DNA of 64,000 bases from Sabethes cyaneus (Eukaryota > Arthropoda > Insecta > Diptera > Culicidae), in assembly GCF_943734655.1 (NCBI RefSeq), contig NC_071354.1:47980044-48044043 (forward strand), given 5' to 3'. Under the pieces are notes generated by a model that had not been told where the DNA came from, searched no databases, and worked only from the letters and a program-made list of their open reading frames with translations. Positions within the stretch are counted from its first letter, which is position 1. Every line of letters starts with the position of its first letter. Positions 24,182 through 35,532 of this stretch are shown one piece after another. Made by a program: the position numbers and the translations under genes.

Positions 24182-24830
24182 TTACATTATCAATAGACTT
24201 ATTTTATGCCCTAATGTAGGCTGACCAGACGTCCCGGATTTTGCGGGACTATCCCGAATTTGGATAGCTTGTCTCGGATTAAAAAGCATCCCGGAAAGTG
24301 TCCCGCATTGCTTAATTTCTTTATCGTGCCAGATGCCATCAGCATAGAACCGGGCAAGCTCTGTTTTGAACAGTTGTCTCCATTCAGTTCGATTTTGAGC
24401 CAGCCGTCGCCAATTTCTCAGGCGTCTCAGAAGTCGCAAGTCGTTTCGACTTGGTCGAGCCATCTTGCACGTTAGGCCCCCCTGTTCCTGGTACCGGTGT
24501 GGTTGTTGAAGAGAACCGTTTGCACCGCACTTTCCTCCGACATCCTTACGACGTGTTCGACTCATCGTCTACCGACTTTCTACCAGATGTACGATGGTAA
24601 TCTTTCTAAACAGTGTCTGTGGCTCGTGTTTCATACACCTCCGCCTCTCTCCGCTTTTAGTTTGTACTGCGCCAAATATCGTCTGTGGTACCTTCCGCTC
24701 GAACATGACAAGGGCGCATATTTCCTCCGTGAGTAGTGTCACAGCTTCAAGTCCATAAAGAACTACTACTGTAATAAAATTTTTGTACATAAGCAGCTGC
24801 GTACGGCGATGCATGATTCTTAACCTTTTA
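24182..24830 (-). pseudogene. Non-LTR retrotransposon C-terminal relic
   Basis: A minus-strand frame (24814-24569) contains VVLYGLEAVTLLTEEICALV followed by MFERKVPQTIFG. This is the typical region after the reverse transcriptase in LINEs whose C-terminus reads 'LYG.E.W.L....L..FERK.LR.IFG'. It continues in a shifted frame with a basic stretch (24565-24182). It is the same broad family as the fragments at 28880, 35740, 39660 and 63750. Frameshifts and the missing RT part show that it is dead. Confidence 0.65.
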
Positions 24831-25144
24831 CGGCTGAGGTGCCCAAATCTTAACGATTATGCTGACGTAGTAGTCTGCTGGACACCTAAACTTCTTAACT
24901 TAACAATTGTCATTATTTAATTATACATAATCATATTTAAAACATTTTAGAATTGAGAACATATGTTTAGCAACCTATTGGATATAATAAAACCGCGGAT
25001 ATGAATCGGGAAGACACTATAAACTTCCGAATCTAAATACAATACATAACGTATCTGCTGCAATTGTCTGATTTTTGGTGTCTGTCTACCACCTCAACCA
25101 GAGAAGGTTAATCGTAGCAAAATAGGCTGGATTTCTCGCTTGAA

Positions 25145-25260
25145 TGCTCCGCAGGATCCCCTTTTTTGTTTATAGGAGACGTGTGGTATGCTTCACCCTT
25201 AATCTATGTGTACTGTTTGACATACCACCACTAATTCAAGCGATTGTCAGTACAAAGAGA
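25145..25260. repeat. LINE-tail-like repeat, copy 1
   Basis: About 85 bases (GTATGCTT...AATCTATGTGTACTGTTTGACATACCACCACTAATTC...) recur with few changes at 28292-28360. Both copies lie at the 3' side of minus-strand LINE relics, so they may be a shared 3' tail. Confidence 0.55.
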
Positions 25261-25379
25261 AATTGGCAATAAATGTTCGATTTTTAAAGCTAAAATATAT
25301 GATTTTTAAAATAAATGATAGCAAGATTATTTAAAATAGTTGAAAGAAGTTGAAACGGTTATAAAAACATACATATTCT

Positions 25380-26904
25380 TTCTTTGAGGAATGTTTTTAA
25401 TCTAAACTTGGAAATGTTGCAATTTTGAATAGATCTAAGCTCGCTGGGAAGAGAATTTTCACATACTGCAGTTACAGGATTTTCACTCAGGTAAAATAAC
25501 GCTGTGCCATCAGCAAAAAGTCTCGGTACTCCCTTTAATCGAAGATTTGCGATATCGTTAACATATACCAGAAATAGGAATGGCCCTATATTACTACCCT
25601 GAGGGACACCATTCCCAACTAAACGAGATGAACTATTGACACCGTTAACAGTAACAAATTATTCTCTATCAGTGAGATAACTTTTAATTAACTCATTTGC
25701 TACTCCTCTGATTCCATAGAACTACAATTTTTTTAGTAATATGTTATGATTCAGAATGTCGAAGGCCTTTTTCAGATCTGAGAAAAGAGCTGCTACCACA
25801 TTTTTAGCTTTAATTTCTTGAGTCAAGTTATCTATCAATGCAACAATTGCTGTAGTAGTACTACACCCACTTCTGAATCCGTATTGCATACATCAGAGTA
25901 TATTATTGTATTCAAAAAAGTATACTAACCGCGTGACTAAAAGTTTTTCGAAAATTTTATTGAAAACTGCTAGTGTAGAGATTGGTCGGTAATTACTTGG
26001 AGTATACAGGTCACCAGATTTAGGAACTGGAATAACTTTTGCTATTTTCAATATGCTGGGATAAGTGCCTGAAGAAATTATAATATTAAACATTTCACAT
26101 AGAATTTTTGCGAACTGTAAAGGGTTGTTTTTAATTGCGTGAACTGAAATGGTATCCAGTCCACAGCTTTTTTTTAGCATCAAGTCCATTAATCAGTAAA
26201 ACTACCTCATTAACAGTCGCAGGCCGTAAGAATATTGAATCATTAACATGTCGAATGTTACTGTACGGATTAAGATTAGACGGCTTAGGAATATCATCAA
26301 CTAATTTCTACCCAATTGATGTGAAGTATCTATTAAAAATTTCACAGGTTTCAAGATCATTTTTTTTGCACTCAAACCATCGGATATTAACAGTATATCT
26401 TTTTTTTTGCTTTGATCTTCCAAACAGTAAATTTACATTTTTCCACATTTTCGAGTGACTGGTAGCACTGAGAAGATTATCACAATACCGTTTTTTGCAG
26501 CTTTTCTTACCTAATTCTACTTTTTTGCTGACATGTTTTAACATTTCATTCTGGCGCAAGTCATTAGGGTGTTTTTTCATTCTTTTTAGATAATTTTATT
26601 TGATTTTAATTAGGAACCATAAATCATAGGACATCCACGGATGATCGTTGGATCATCTTTCATAGAAATATGCTTTGTGAATCTTTTTGTATTATATTCA
26701 AGAAGAGTATTATACTTTTCAATAATTTCTCGCAAAGATTGGTCTACATCAATTATAGGGTCTATACCGTTGATATACCTATTGAATTCATTGGATAGGT
26801 TGATACGATTGACAAGAGCTTTAACTACTAATAAAGGTTCTTTGTTTGAGACAAGATTTACTGCGGACACAATTTGGAAATGACCACTTACATCGATCAA
26901 AATA
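25380..26904 (-). pseudogene. Non-LTR retrotransposon endonuclease/RT relic (Jockey/CR1-like)
   Basis: Reading the minus strand, 26900-26610 ends the endonuclease (DVSGHFQIVSAVN, where the usual SDH is SGH). 26580-26308 is the linker with KMWKNVNLLFGRSKQK. 26189-25893 starts the reverse transcriptase with KSCGLDTIS and VIPVPKSGDLYTPSNYRPIS. The next blocks, after frame changes, read LFSDLKKAFDILNHNIL, GNGVPQGSNIGPFLFLVYVN and RLFADGTALFYL. The FADD motif has become FADG. Stops and frameshifts interrupt the frame throughout, and the upstream endonuclease is cut by the element at 26905. The order and motifs fit a Jockey/CR1-type LINE. Confidence 0.8.
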
Positions 26905-28098
26905 CCGTGACCGCTCCTAATTCTGCGCAGCTCCTAATTGCGCATTTTTCTTTATATAAGTATTTTTTAACATTGTGCATAACTATGATCATTGCGTTAT
27001 TTTTTTATAAATGTCTGTTGAATATTACGCCATTATTCACAAACGTGCCATAATATTTGAGAGCGAAATAACTTAACGTGAAACTGAAAGTATTTTATAT
27101 GACAGAAAACATCGTCGTTAGCACCAACGCTAGGACTGTCCTTCTAGAATATTAACAAATTTATGATCTAAATTCTTTGCAATGATCAAATTACCCAGCA
27201 TAATTAGAAAGAATACTTAGTTTTAGTCATGTTTTAGACAAAAAGAGTGATTGCATTGCTTTCCTTAGAAAAATGCGATGCAATAATGCGCAGATTTAGG
27301 CACAAATTTTTTATTCATGTTCCAAATTCTGCGCAGTAATGTATACTAGGAAGAAATCGTGAAAGAATACGCAACCTCACCCAAATGGCTGCGGTATAGA
27401 GGCATGAAAACTCAAGTAGAATCTTTAACTTGCATTGATTGGCATCCTGTGCTGTGCCTTGGGGTCCGAACCTACGGGCGCCAATTCATGAAACCACGTC
27501 TTCTATTTTTTTTTAGTGTCCAACCTCATGGGCTGTCAAAGAGTGGGGAAGGGGTTTCTACATGAAAACACAACTTTTAGTATTAGTCTACAGTGTAATG
27601 TTCAGTATGCAGAAAACCCGAATCAATTCGCCCTTCACGTTATCGAGAATAAAATATTTAAAATGAGGGAATCAAAATGTTCAATATTAATATTCCTTTG
27701 CAACCCGGGCAGCACAAAAAGGCCGGATCATGGATTTAATTATGGTAATGGCTAATGCCGGATTTTTTGGTGTGCTTTCAGCGTACATAAAGACATAAAC
27801 AGCATGGCAGGATTATTTATTTTCACTTTTTGGGAGCGCAGAATTAGGAGCAAATATGCGCAGAATTAGGAACATGGGCAAGAAAGTGCGCAGAATTAGG
27901 CACCGTGGATAAGTTTACAAAACGAAAAATATACACAATTGTTGGTCGACTTATAATTCCCATATTGTTTACCAGATACTATAGACCGTAGCACTACACG
28001 TTGAGGCTATCTACGTTGTTAATTTAAATCTAGAATACTTAGAATAGCGGAAGAACCATAAAAATGTCTTAACTGCGCAGAATATGGTACGTTCACGG
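26905..28098. mobile_element. TA-flanked element with CCTAATTCTGCGCA repeats
   Basis: The left end CCGTGACCGCTCC and the reverse complement of the right end CCGTGAACGTACC are inverted copies, each continuing to ATTCTGCGCAG. TA flanks both (26903-26904 and 28099-28100). The unit CCTAATTCTGCGCA or its complement is repeated near both ends (about 26917, 27836, 27861, 27887). It sits inside the endonuclease part of the LINE relic, which supports it as an insertion. The interior (27360-27760) resembles, at low identity, a segment at 53640-53790. No transposase is seen. Confidence 0.65.
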
Positions 28099-28264
28099 TA
28101 ACTATTCTTTTGGCCTTAAAGGAACAAAATTTTGGTATTATTTTTTGTTATTTTACCAATTATGTCAGCCAAGACAAGATCATATTTTGAAATGAGTTAT
28201 TCGATTTCCATAACACATGTTGATATTATTTTGATATGATTTTGCTCTTCGCTCTCCTGCTCGG

Positions 28265-28380
28265 GAGATGAGACCACTGCGACCATCTGTTGGGGTATGC
28301 TTTATCCTCAATCTATGTGTACTGTTTGACATACCACCACTAATTCGAGCGGTTGTCAGTACTCAGTATGCACAGTTAAC
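28265..28380. repeat. LINE-tail-like repeat, copy 2
   Basis: Second copy of the segment at 25145-25260, here directly at the 3' side of the RNase H-type relic on the minus strand. Confidence 0.55.
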
Positions 28381-28905
28381 CCAATTAGGCAGAGAACTTC
28401 TTATGAATTTAATTACCTTATTGGGACTTTCAATCCAAATATTCAAAGGCACCAATGTTCCTCTTAATCTGCGGTGCCCTAACGCAGAACACTCAGAAGC
28501 GTATCTTCACTGAGGATGCCCATCTTCGTGAGACGGTATTTACTCCGGGAGTGTCCTGTAAGTAATCCTGATATTATGCTTAGTTCTTTTTTATTTAAAC
28601 TAAGCAGGCTTTTCTTACCACTAGTTTTAATAAACTTATTTGATTGCTGTAGTTCAGGAGCGGCAAACCAACTTTCGTTTATAGTATTGATTTCCCACTC
28701 TTTGAATACCATTTTCAGAGCACTTGATGAGACCCCGCAAAATAGTTCTGAACCAATAAAGTTAGTGGATGACTCTTTTCTTTCTAATATATCAGCTTTC
28801 TCGTTTCCTTCTACCCCGGAGTGTCCTGGAACCCAGTATAATATTATTAGTCCCCTATGGATCCCCTTACTAGTGTCACCGGTCGTGCAGTTATCAGCTA
28901 TCCTA
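28380..28905 (-). pseudogene. LINE RNase H and C-terminal relic
   Basis: Near 28840-28800 the minus strand reads WVPGHSGVEGNEKAD, the hallmark of the RNase H domain of I/R1/LOA-group non-LTR retrotransposons. The frame continues to 28479 through the C-terminal region with LSIISGLLTGHSRSKYRLTK, the usual 'GLLTGH..L...L..M' segment that precedes a zinc-finger-like end. The terminal cysteine region is degraded, and the RT part is absent. The 3' tail follows at 28265-28380. Confidence 0.8.
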
Positions 28906-29103
28906 AATCACGAATTTATCTATCACTTCTAATTCGTCGACGTCAACGGTTACCGTCCATGAGAAACGCGCGTTTGTCTCCTTTAAGCCTCTTCCTTTTA
29001 TGTATTTGGTCTTCGGCGTATGTATGCTTAGCCCAATCCTCCTAGATGCCGCTTTCAGTTTGGCCTCTACCGTCTCGCATTCATCCAGAAAAAATCTGAT
29101 CAC
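28880..29103 (-). pseudogene. Non-LTR RT post-catalytic fragment
   Basis: The minus-strand frame contains LKAASRRIGLSIHTPKTKYI and VDVDELEVIDKFV, the region after the catalytic YADD block in the RTE-like family that also left fragments at 36150, 39660 and 63750. It abuts the next LINE relic at 29100 and ends at the RNase H relic. Confidence 0.65.
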
Positions 29104-29870
29104 TTTACCCTAATGATATCCAAGTTGATTAAAACAGTTCTAAGCTTACGTTTGATTGCTTCCCGGGATAAATTAAAATCAAACCCTTCGACAACTCTAT
29201 TAAATAATCGGAGAAGTCCCACTATACACCCGTAGGTCTGGTAATTCGTTCGTCTGGCTGGAATTTGCAGAAATCTACGGTTTTGTAAAAATCTTCGTTG
29301 TACTTGAAGTCGGATATTGGTGAGTAAAGCTAGGCCAAATACGAAAACAGCACGGGCAACGCGTCGGCGAACAGCTAGAGTGTCCAGATGCACGAGTTGG
29401 TAGCGACTTGCATAGGATGGCAGCCGGAACGGGTGTCTCCATGGAAGGCGTCGAAGGACAAAACGCTGTACAGTTTCGATTCCGTCAACTCCATTTTGAT
29501 AGTAAGGATTCCAAACTTGACAGCAATATTGGAGGCTTGAACGCACCAATGAGCAGTATAAGGACTTCAGGCAGTAGATGTTGCTGAAATCCTTAGCGAT
29601 CCTTAGCGGAACATAAATCCGAGATTTCTAGACGCCTTGCCCAGCAATACGCCTCAATCTTTGATACAATTTGTTCTTCCAATAATAGTTCCCAAAAGCC
29701 TTCGAGCGTGATAGGTTCTTTCCGTCTTGAAAAAGTGATGATGGCGCACTTGCTTGGATTTACCTCAATACGGTTTGTGCTACACCAATCTGCAAAAGTG
29801 TCCAATTGCTGTTGAAGCATACGGGCATCAGTGATAGAATTTACAAGCAATCAATTCTCAGGAATTGTTT
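29100..29870 (-). pseudogene. Jockey-like LINE RT thumb and C-terminus relic
   Basis: The minus strand reads LQQQLDTFADWCSTNRIEVN followed by PSKCAIITFSRRKEP (29850-29720). After a frameshift at about 29590 it continues with VRSSLQYCCQVWNPYYQNGV and DGIETVQRFVLRRLPWR (29549-29440), then a C-terminal region to 29100. These are the post-RT blocks of Jockey-group elements common in Aedes. The catalytic core lies outside the preserved part. Confidence 0.75.
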
Positions 29871-30109
29871 AGTAACATGGTAGACTTTCCGGGCACTATT
29901 TAAACGTCAATTAGGGACGAAAATAGTTTAACAATTAGCCAATGCTATTTTTACGTAGTCGAGAGATCAGTGGGCAGTGCATTCAGCGCTATAGTTTGCG
30001 GACTGACCAGACTCATGGGTGTGCCAAAAACGGCCTGAACTTCAGTCAAAAGCAAAGCATGGGTGCTACATTTTGATTTCGAAACTTGATCATCTGTTTT
30101 TAAACGACA

Positions 30110-30228
30110 ATTGCGAGGATAGTGCAACGATCCTATTGGCTTTCACAGCCTCTCCCAGTTGAGATTCGAATTTATGACGCTTGATTTGTAAGAGCAGTGT
30201 CGCACCTCAAGGGCAACTGAGCTTCAGT
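30110..30228 (-). mobile_element. SINE, diverged copy
   Basis: The minus strand has a B-box-like AATTCGAATCTC (about 30161-30173) followed by a body with CAATAGGATCGTTGCACTA and CGCAATTGTC, as in the SINEs at 5908 and 40571. The poly(A)-like tail is poorly preserved. Confidence 0.6.
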
Positions 30229-30269
30229 AAGGACCCGGTAATAAGTGTAGCAATATGCAGCGATTTAGA

Positions 30270-31010
30270 AAACGAAGGGGCGCCCAATCTGGTTTCGCCA
30301 AGAAGCCACCACAATTCCACGCTACGGCTCTGAGTGGATTCTATAAGGCCATTAAAGTCTCCAGGATTAGATGAAATTTATTCAGTGCTATTTCAGAAAA
30401 GCAAGGATATCACAGTTCCTTTTCTGGCAGATGTTTAAAAACCAGTTGGATAGTAAGATACATTCCTAAGAAATAGCGAGAAATCCGGACCATCTACATT
30501 CCAAAAGCTGGGAAATGTGACAGGATAAGTGCCAAAGTATACAATTAGTCTCACGTCATTGATCTTCATATCAAACTATCATACTTGAACAGAAGACCTT
30601 TGAACAAACTCCAGTGTGCACTTGAATGCATATGCACTGCATAAATCGCCAATTAATCCCTAAGAAATCTTGTGTTGAAATGCATTTATGTCGCCGTGAT
30701 AATCAACAAAGAGGAATTGAAAATAATCTCATTGTTAAATTGGACCTTTTGATAGATTGTGCGGGACATCTCACTTGCAGCTTTTCTTGATATTGAGAGA
30801 GCATTTGACAACGCTTCCCACAATTCAATGAATAAAGCCATGGAAAAACGGGGTTTTAACAGGTGCATTGCCAACTGAATACATGCTATGCTAACCCTTA
30901 TGGAGGTTGCCTTTATGGAGCAGTCAGATCTTCTCCCATGCCAGTATTTCCCAAATGGGGATTCGCGCAGAAATTTAGTTCGCAGCAGAATTGTGGGTCA
31001 CCTCATCTAA
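30270..31010 (+). pseudogene. LOA/I-group LINE reverse transcriptase relic
   Basis: Plus-strand frames show RT blocks in order: KSPGLDEIYSVLFQKS near 30350, REIRTIYIPKAGKCDRISAK near 30470, and AAFLDIERAFDNASHNSM near 30778. The last resembles the 'FLDIEGAFDN.S' block of LOA/I-group elements such as Lian. Many stops and frameshifts intervene, and the YADD region is not recognisable. It is a short 5'- and 3'-truncated relic. Confidence 0.65.
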
Positions 31011-31199
31011 TTTTGTTAGGCAAGAGAACAATTTGCAATTTGCGGCTTTAAAATTTTTTTAAAAATAACAACTTGTTGAGACTATCCGACCTCCTTCTCT
31101 TCCACGTATGAAACAGTCGAGTGTTGAGCATTCAAAGAATCTATCTAATAAAATGTGTTCTTCGATTGATATAACGGTTATTTGTCTTCTTTTAGAACA

Positions 31200-33380
31200 T
31201 GCTCAATCATTAATAACCGTCATTCGCTATCAATAGAGTGGTTTGAACCAGTCAGTAGGAACTTACTTCCAGGAAATGTCAATCGCCGTCCGACAAGAAG
31301 ACGCATACCGAAAGGATATTCTACAGCACACGTCCCTACCTATGAGATATACTTTTTTCTCCATGCACTCATTCCCTGAAATTGTTGCTCCGAGGTCTTT
31401 ATGTTTCGCAGTTGATGCACCAGCAAGAAGCATACCAAAGAGACATAAATCCAGCCTTTACACCACTGACTGTGTAGATTTAGTTTTTTTTTCGTCAGCA
31501 TGTTACTGCCGGAGAATGAACCCATCGTACGTTGTGGCCGTCGTCGTCGTCGTCGTCGTTGTTGCCGCCACCGTCGTCATCACCGTTGAACAGGAGAAAA
31601 GATCGAGCCATACAAGCGAAGGAAAAGAACTCCGTATTCCGATTCCCGCCGTGCACGCGCCTTCATCGGCCACCGGGTCCGATCGTCGAACCGGGCGACC
31701 ATTAGCCTTTCCCGTTTTTAGCTCACTCGTTCACGAGTCTCGTCTCGCTCTTTCCCGCTCTCCGGTTGCTCGCTCGCTCACTCGCTCGCTCACCGTCTTA
31801 TTCCTGCTTCGCTTTTATGACCCTCCGCCAGCCGCCGATGGATGGGATGGTTGGTTGGTGGCAGTGCCAGGCCAGGCAGTACGTACCTTACCCGAGATCG
31901 GATTCCTGCGGACTTGATGAGCAATGCAACAACTGCTGAAAAAATGTGACGCCGAACAAGTGTGAAGGAGATGAATGCTCATAAGCATATTTTGCCGTCT
32001 TGTTGCCGAGAGGCTGTATTATTGATAGGAGAGCATATTTGTTCATGTCTTTTTTTAGGTTGTTTTTATTCTGTCTGATGTGCAGCAGTTTCAGTTTATA
32101 TCGTTTACAGACGTGTTTTTCTCTTCTTCAATATTTTGCTGTTCGTAATTCGTTCTTACCAACAACAGGTCGAAACCTCCAACAATTAGCTTTGTGCTGC
32201 TGAGTTGGAAATTCCACTCTTCGAAGCGGGTTAGAAGAGGTTCGTTTTGAATTTTGATAATCTCTTTGGGTTAGCAGCCAAACACCAGCACAGCACGGTA
32301 GAGGCAGGAAGGACCTTCCTTCATTCTGCGAATTGCATGTAACTGTACTGTCAAGTTCACCCCTCTCGTGTAGATAGCAATAAGGAATTATATCCAGTAG
32401 TGACGCATAAAAAAGAAGTGTTAACCCACACACGCGCAAAGGCCACACACATTTTAACTCAGGCAATCAGACGGCGGCGGTGCCCGGTTTTATTTCGTCC
32501 TGCCGGTCCGTGAGACGGGAAATGCATTTCGATGGTTTCGATTACGGCCTCAAACACTTGCCAGAAAGAGAGACAGACAGAGAGCGAGAGTGAGACAGAA
32601 CTGCAGGATATTCTGCTTTGGTAAAATGAATCGATGTAGTATTTCATTCAATCTTTTTTTCGGTATTTTATCAGTCAATTTTTTTGATATTCAATGTACT
32701 AATTGATTGGGTAGATAATATTCGAATTACTTTTATAACAGTACTTCTAATGGACGGTGATATCGGTAAAAGGGAGAGCAATTATACTGTGCTATTCAAT
32801 CCGTTGCATTTAGTTTACGTTCTAAGAATTATTACGTAGAATCATGGTTTGGGTCTTCATCTTGCTGAAATATACATATCGATGACCTTGTTTTCAGTTT
32901 TATGAAACATTTCGGGTTCTCCGACATCTGAACAAGTCTTCTAACCTCAAACCATGACTCTAAGTGGACTGATGGAAAATATGGTACAGCAGATTATGCT
33001 AAGTTCTAATATCAGAAACTTCCTAGGTTTTATGTATTTTCGTGTGATATCACCAAATCCAAATAGCAGATCAAACAACAGAAAAACTGGACTGAACTGA
33101 ACCAGTTCCATGAACAAGGGTTTTTACAGTTTCTGAGTGTCCTAATCCATTCCAGGACAACTATCCAGGATAGTTCGTGATTCATTCCTCCACTTCATGC
33201 ACCGTTATTCTGCACTTCCACAAAACGATGGGGAAGCTTAGCGAAAATCCGAGCGTTTGTGCACTGAAGTCCTCTTCGAGCAATATCAATTTTTTATGCC
33301 CATAGACATGTGAAAATGAATGTTAAAATGAACGGGAAAACTCATTCGAGTTGATCAGCGATAAATTAAAACGACGTTAG
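31200..33380. other. Non-repetitive block with GC-rich core; no supported gene
   Basis: A plus-strand frame of 224 codons (31243-31917) covers a GC-rich core with a CGT microsatellite (31537-31562) and CTCGCTCGCTCACTCGC-type runs (31760-31790). Its translation is low complexity with a Val run and shows no domain, so I do not call it a gene. A GA-rich tract lies near 32568-32597. The core could be a promoter or a 5' untranslated exon. The rest (32650-33380) shows nothing recognisable. Confidence 0.3.
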
Positions 33381-33384
33381 TAAA

Positions 33385-33720
33385 GTCATTCTCGAATAAG
33401 TACAAGTCAAAGCTTACAATAATAGTCGACAATCATTAACAATAAAGCACGAATTCACATTATTGAAAAATAGCTAAAATAACGACGGGTCAAAGTTGCT
33501 ACCTTGAGGAACTCTAGTCTCATTCACGAAAATATCAAAGAGCGATGATCCGATTTTAACTTGTAGCTTCCTTTTCTTCAAGTATGACACCAACCAACGA
33601 CAAAGGCTTTAACAAAACCTAAGCTTGGCTATAAAGCTGGCTTCAGATCTGTGTCTATAGACGGCATCGACTTGGTTGCCCGAGCCAATTGTGTTAATTT
33701 AAAATTGTATCAACTGGTCT
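33385..33720 (-). pseudogene. Non-LTR RT relic (GVPQGS block)
   Basis: On the minus strand the frames give QVDAVYTDLKPAL, then WLVSYLKKRKLQVKIGSSL, then RVPQGSNFDPSLF, followed in another frame by FNNVNSCFIVNDC. These are RT blocks 3 to 5 of Jockey/I-type LINEs. The YADD Asp residues are lost and several stops are present. Confidence 0.6.
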
Positions 33721-34472
33721 TCCTGGTAAAGAAACCCTGCTGGTCAGGAGAGTTATAGTTTTTACACGCAAAAAGGATTACTGCACTAACAATAATTTCC
33801 ATCACCTTGGAGCTTACGTACAATGATGTGATGGTCGTGAGCGTTTTTCACGTCTTCTTCCATTATGCTGGAAACTTTGCCTGAGCCATCAGTAGCTTGA
33901 AAATCTTCAGAAGAGAGGTTGAAAGTGGTTGAAACGATCACTGGTCAAAACGATAACTGGTCAAAACGATAACTGGTATACCGTTGAAGCTTCCCCATAA
34001 GCTTCAGACGCAAACGGTTCGGACAAGATCCTGCGATAAGGCCAGCATAAATGCTTAGATCTTCCTCTGAGTACGTCAGAATTTTGCACCTATGGTTACA
34101 GTTCCCTCCCCTGAATATTGGTACAACGGACCTTTCTATTGATTTCTTATAAAGATATCAAATTTGGACAGTATTAGGTCGAAGAGCATGCTACTAGTCG
34201 ATACTTCTTCAACAATCTATGAATTCCACTCTTTAAATATTTTAAATGATGGAATACAATTCGCATTGCGTCAACTCTGCGTTCGTGGCCTAAGATGATC
34301 TTAACTGTGGCTTTTCAACTATTACTTTCTTTTGATAGATTTAATGCAAGTTCTGGTTTGATATACTGTCTGTCAAGTTTCAAGCCAACTTGTAGCCACC
34401 ATGCATTTTCAGTTACTAGTCTTAAAATATCGATCTGTACAGCTACCAGCGATTTTCATAGTCAATATTCAA
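33720..34472. other. Unassigned DNA with a small 16-bp direct repeat
   Basis: A tandem of about two and a half units containing CGATAACTGGTCAAAA lies near 33944-33983. The phrase GATAAGGCCAGCATAAATGC at about 34038 recurs at 39735, probably part of a dispersed LINE fragment. No gene is seen. Confidence 0.35.
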
Positions 34473-35399
34473 TCTATATATATGAGAGTGAGCGTAAGTT
34501 CACTCGAGAACGCCTTGACCAATCTCCACCAAACTTGGCACACATATTCCTTGATATCAGGGAATCGGCACTGGGGGGCAGGGTTGCCACATGCACAGAT
34601 TATTCTGTGTTTGACAGATATTTGAAAGAAATCGTCTGTACAGAATCTGTATGCATAGAATACAGATTTTCGCCAAATTACACAGATTAACCAGATTTTT
34701 GAGCTTTTACATGAGAGTGAAAGAGACGGAAATAGTCAGCAAAATGACTCTCTATCTCTTTCACTCTCATTGTTTTGCATTGCATAGATTTTTGCACTAT
34801 AGTGATAGACTATATTTTTGCATTATAGTGATTTTTATAGAGCAAACCAATGCATAATTAGCTACGTGACAGAAGAGGGAGCTGACTGGTAAAGACTGGG
34901 AAGGGAAGGACGAGGAACGTGAGTATTAATGTATGTTTTGCCATAGCTCCGGAACTTCTGAACTGTTCTTCATTAAACGTCGTTTGTCAAAGACATGTAT
35001 TTTGGTAGAAAAGAATCAGCGCAGGGGGGTTGACAAAGGAGGGAGATGGTCTCTTACCAGGGGGAAGAAAGTTTCAAATGGGTAAAGGGGCGCGTTTCTC
35101 TTGCAATTGGAATGATAGCAGTTGTACAAGTTGCTGGATTTCTGAAAGGGGGGATAGGGTGGCCATTAACAAAGGGAAAGTTCAAAAACGGTATTTTGTC
35201 GATTTATAGGGATTACCGGGAAGAAGTCATATTTACAAGTGGCTGGGGGACAACATAAGGGAAACTGACAAAGAGTTTAGACACATTAAAATAAAAAAAG
35301 GGTTTTGTTTTTTTGCAGTATGAGGATTTTTGCTACAATAACAGATGTATAAGTGGCTGAGAACAAAGGGGCCCCGAGTAAGATCGGGTAATCAGCTAG
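34473..35399 (+). mobile_element. Non-autonomous Helitron-like element, copy C
   Basis: The element begins TCTATATATATGAGAG after an A and ends CAGCTAG before a T. A hairpin (CCCGA/TCGGG, 35373-35388, 6-base loop) lies 7 bases before the CTAG end. This is the canonical Helitron terminus. The 5' region has the phrase CTCGAGAACGCCTTGACC. An inner hairpin at about 34711-34771 has arms ATGAGAGTGAAAGAGA and complement. There is no Rep/helicase coding region; its family differs from copies A, B, D and E. Confidence 0.7.
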
Positions 35400-35532
35400 T
35401 AAATCTATACCTATAAAAAAGGATTTCTGTCTGTCTGTCCGTATGTTCCTTATAGAAACGAAATTAACCGAACCGATCGACGTGAAAATTTGCATGTAGG
35501 GGTTTTTGGGGCCGGGGAAAGTTCTTACGATG

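Noticed and set aside
31243..31917. 224-codon plus-strand frame
   Set aside because: The longest open frame of the window, but it is GC-rich low-complexity DNA with a Val run from a CGT microsatellite and simple Ser/Arg/Leu stretches; no domain, signal or splice context supports it.
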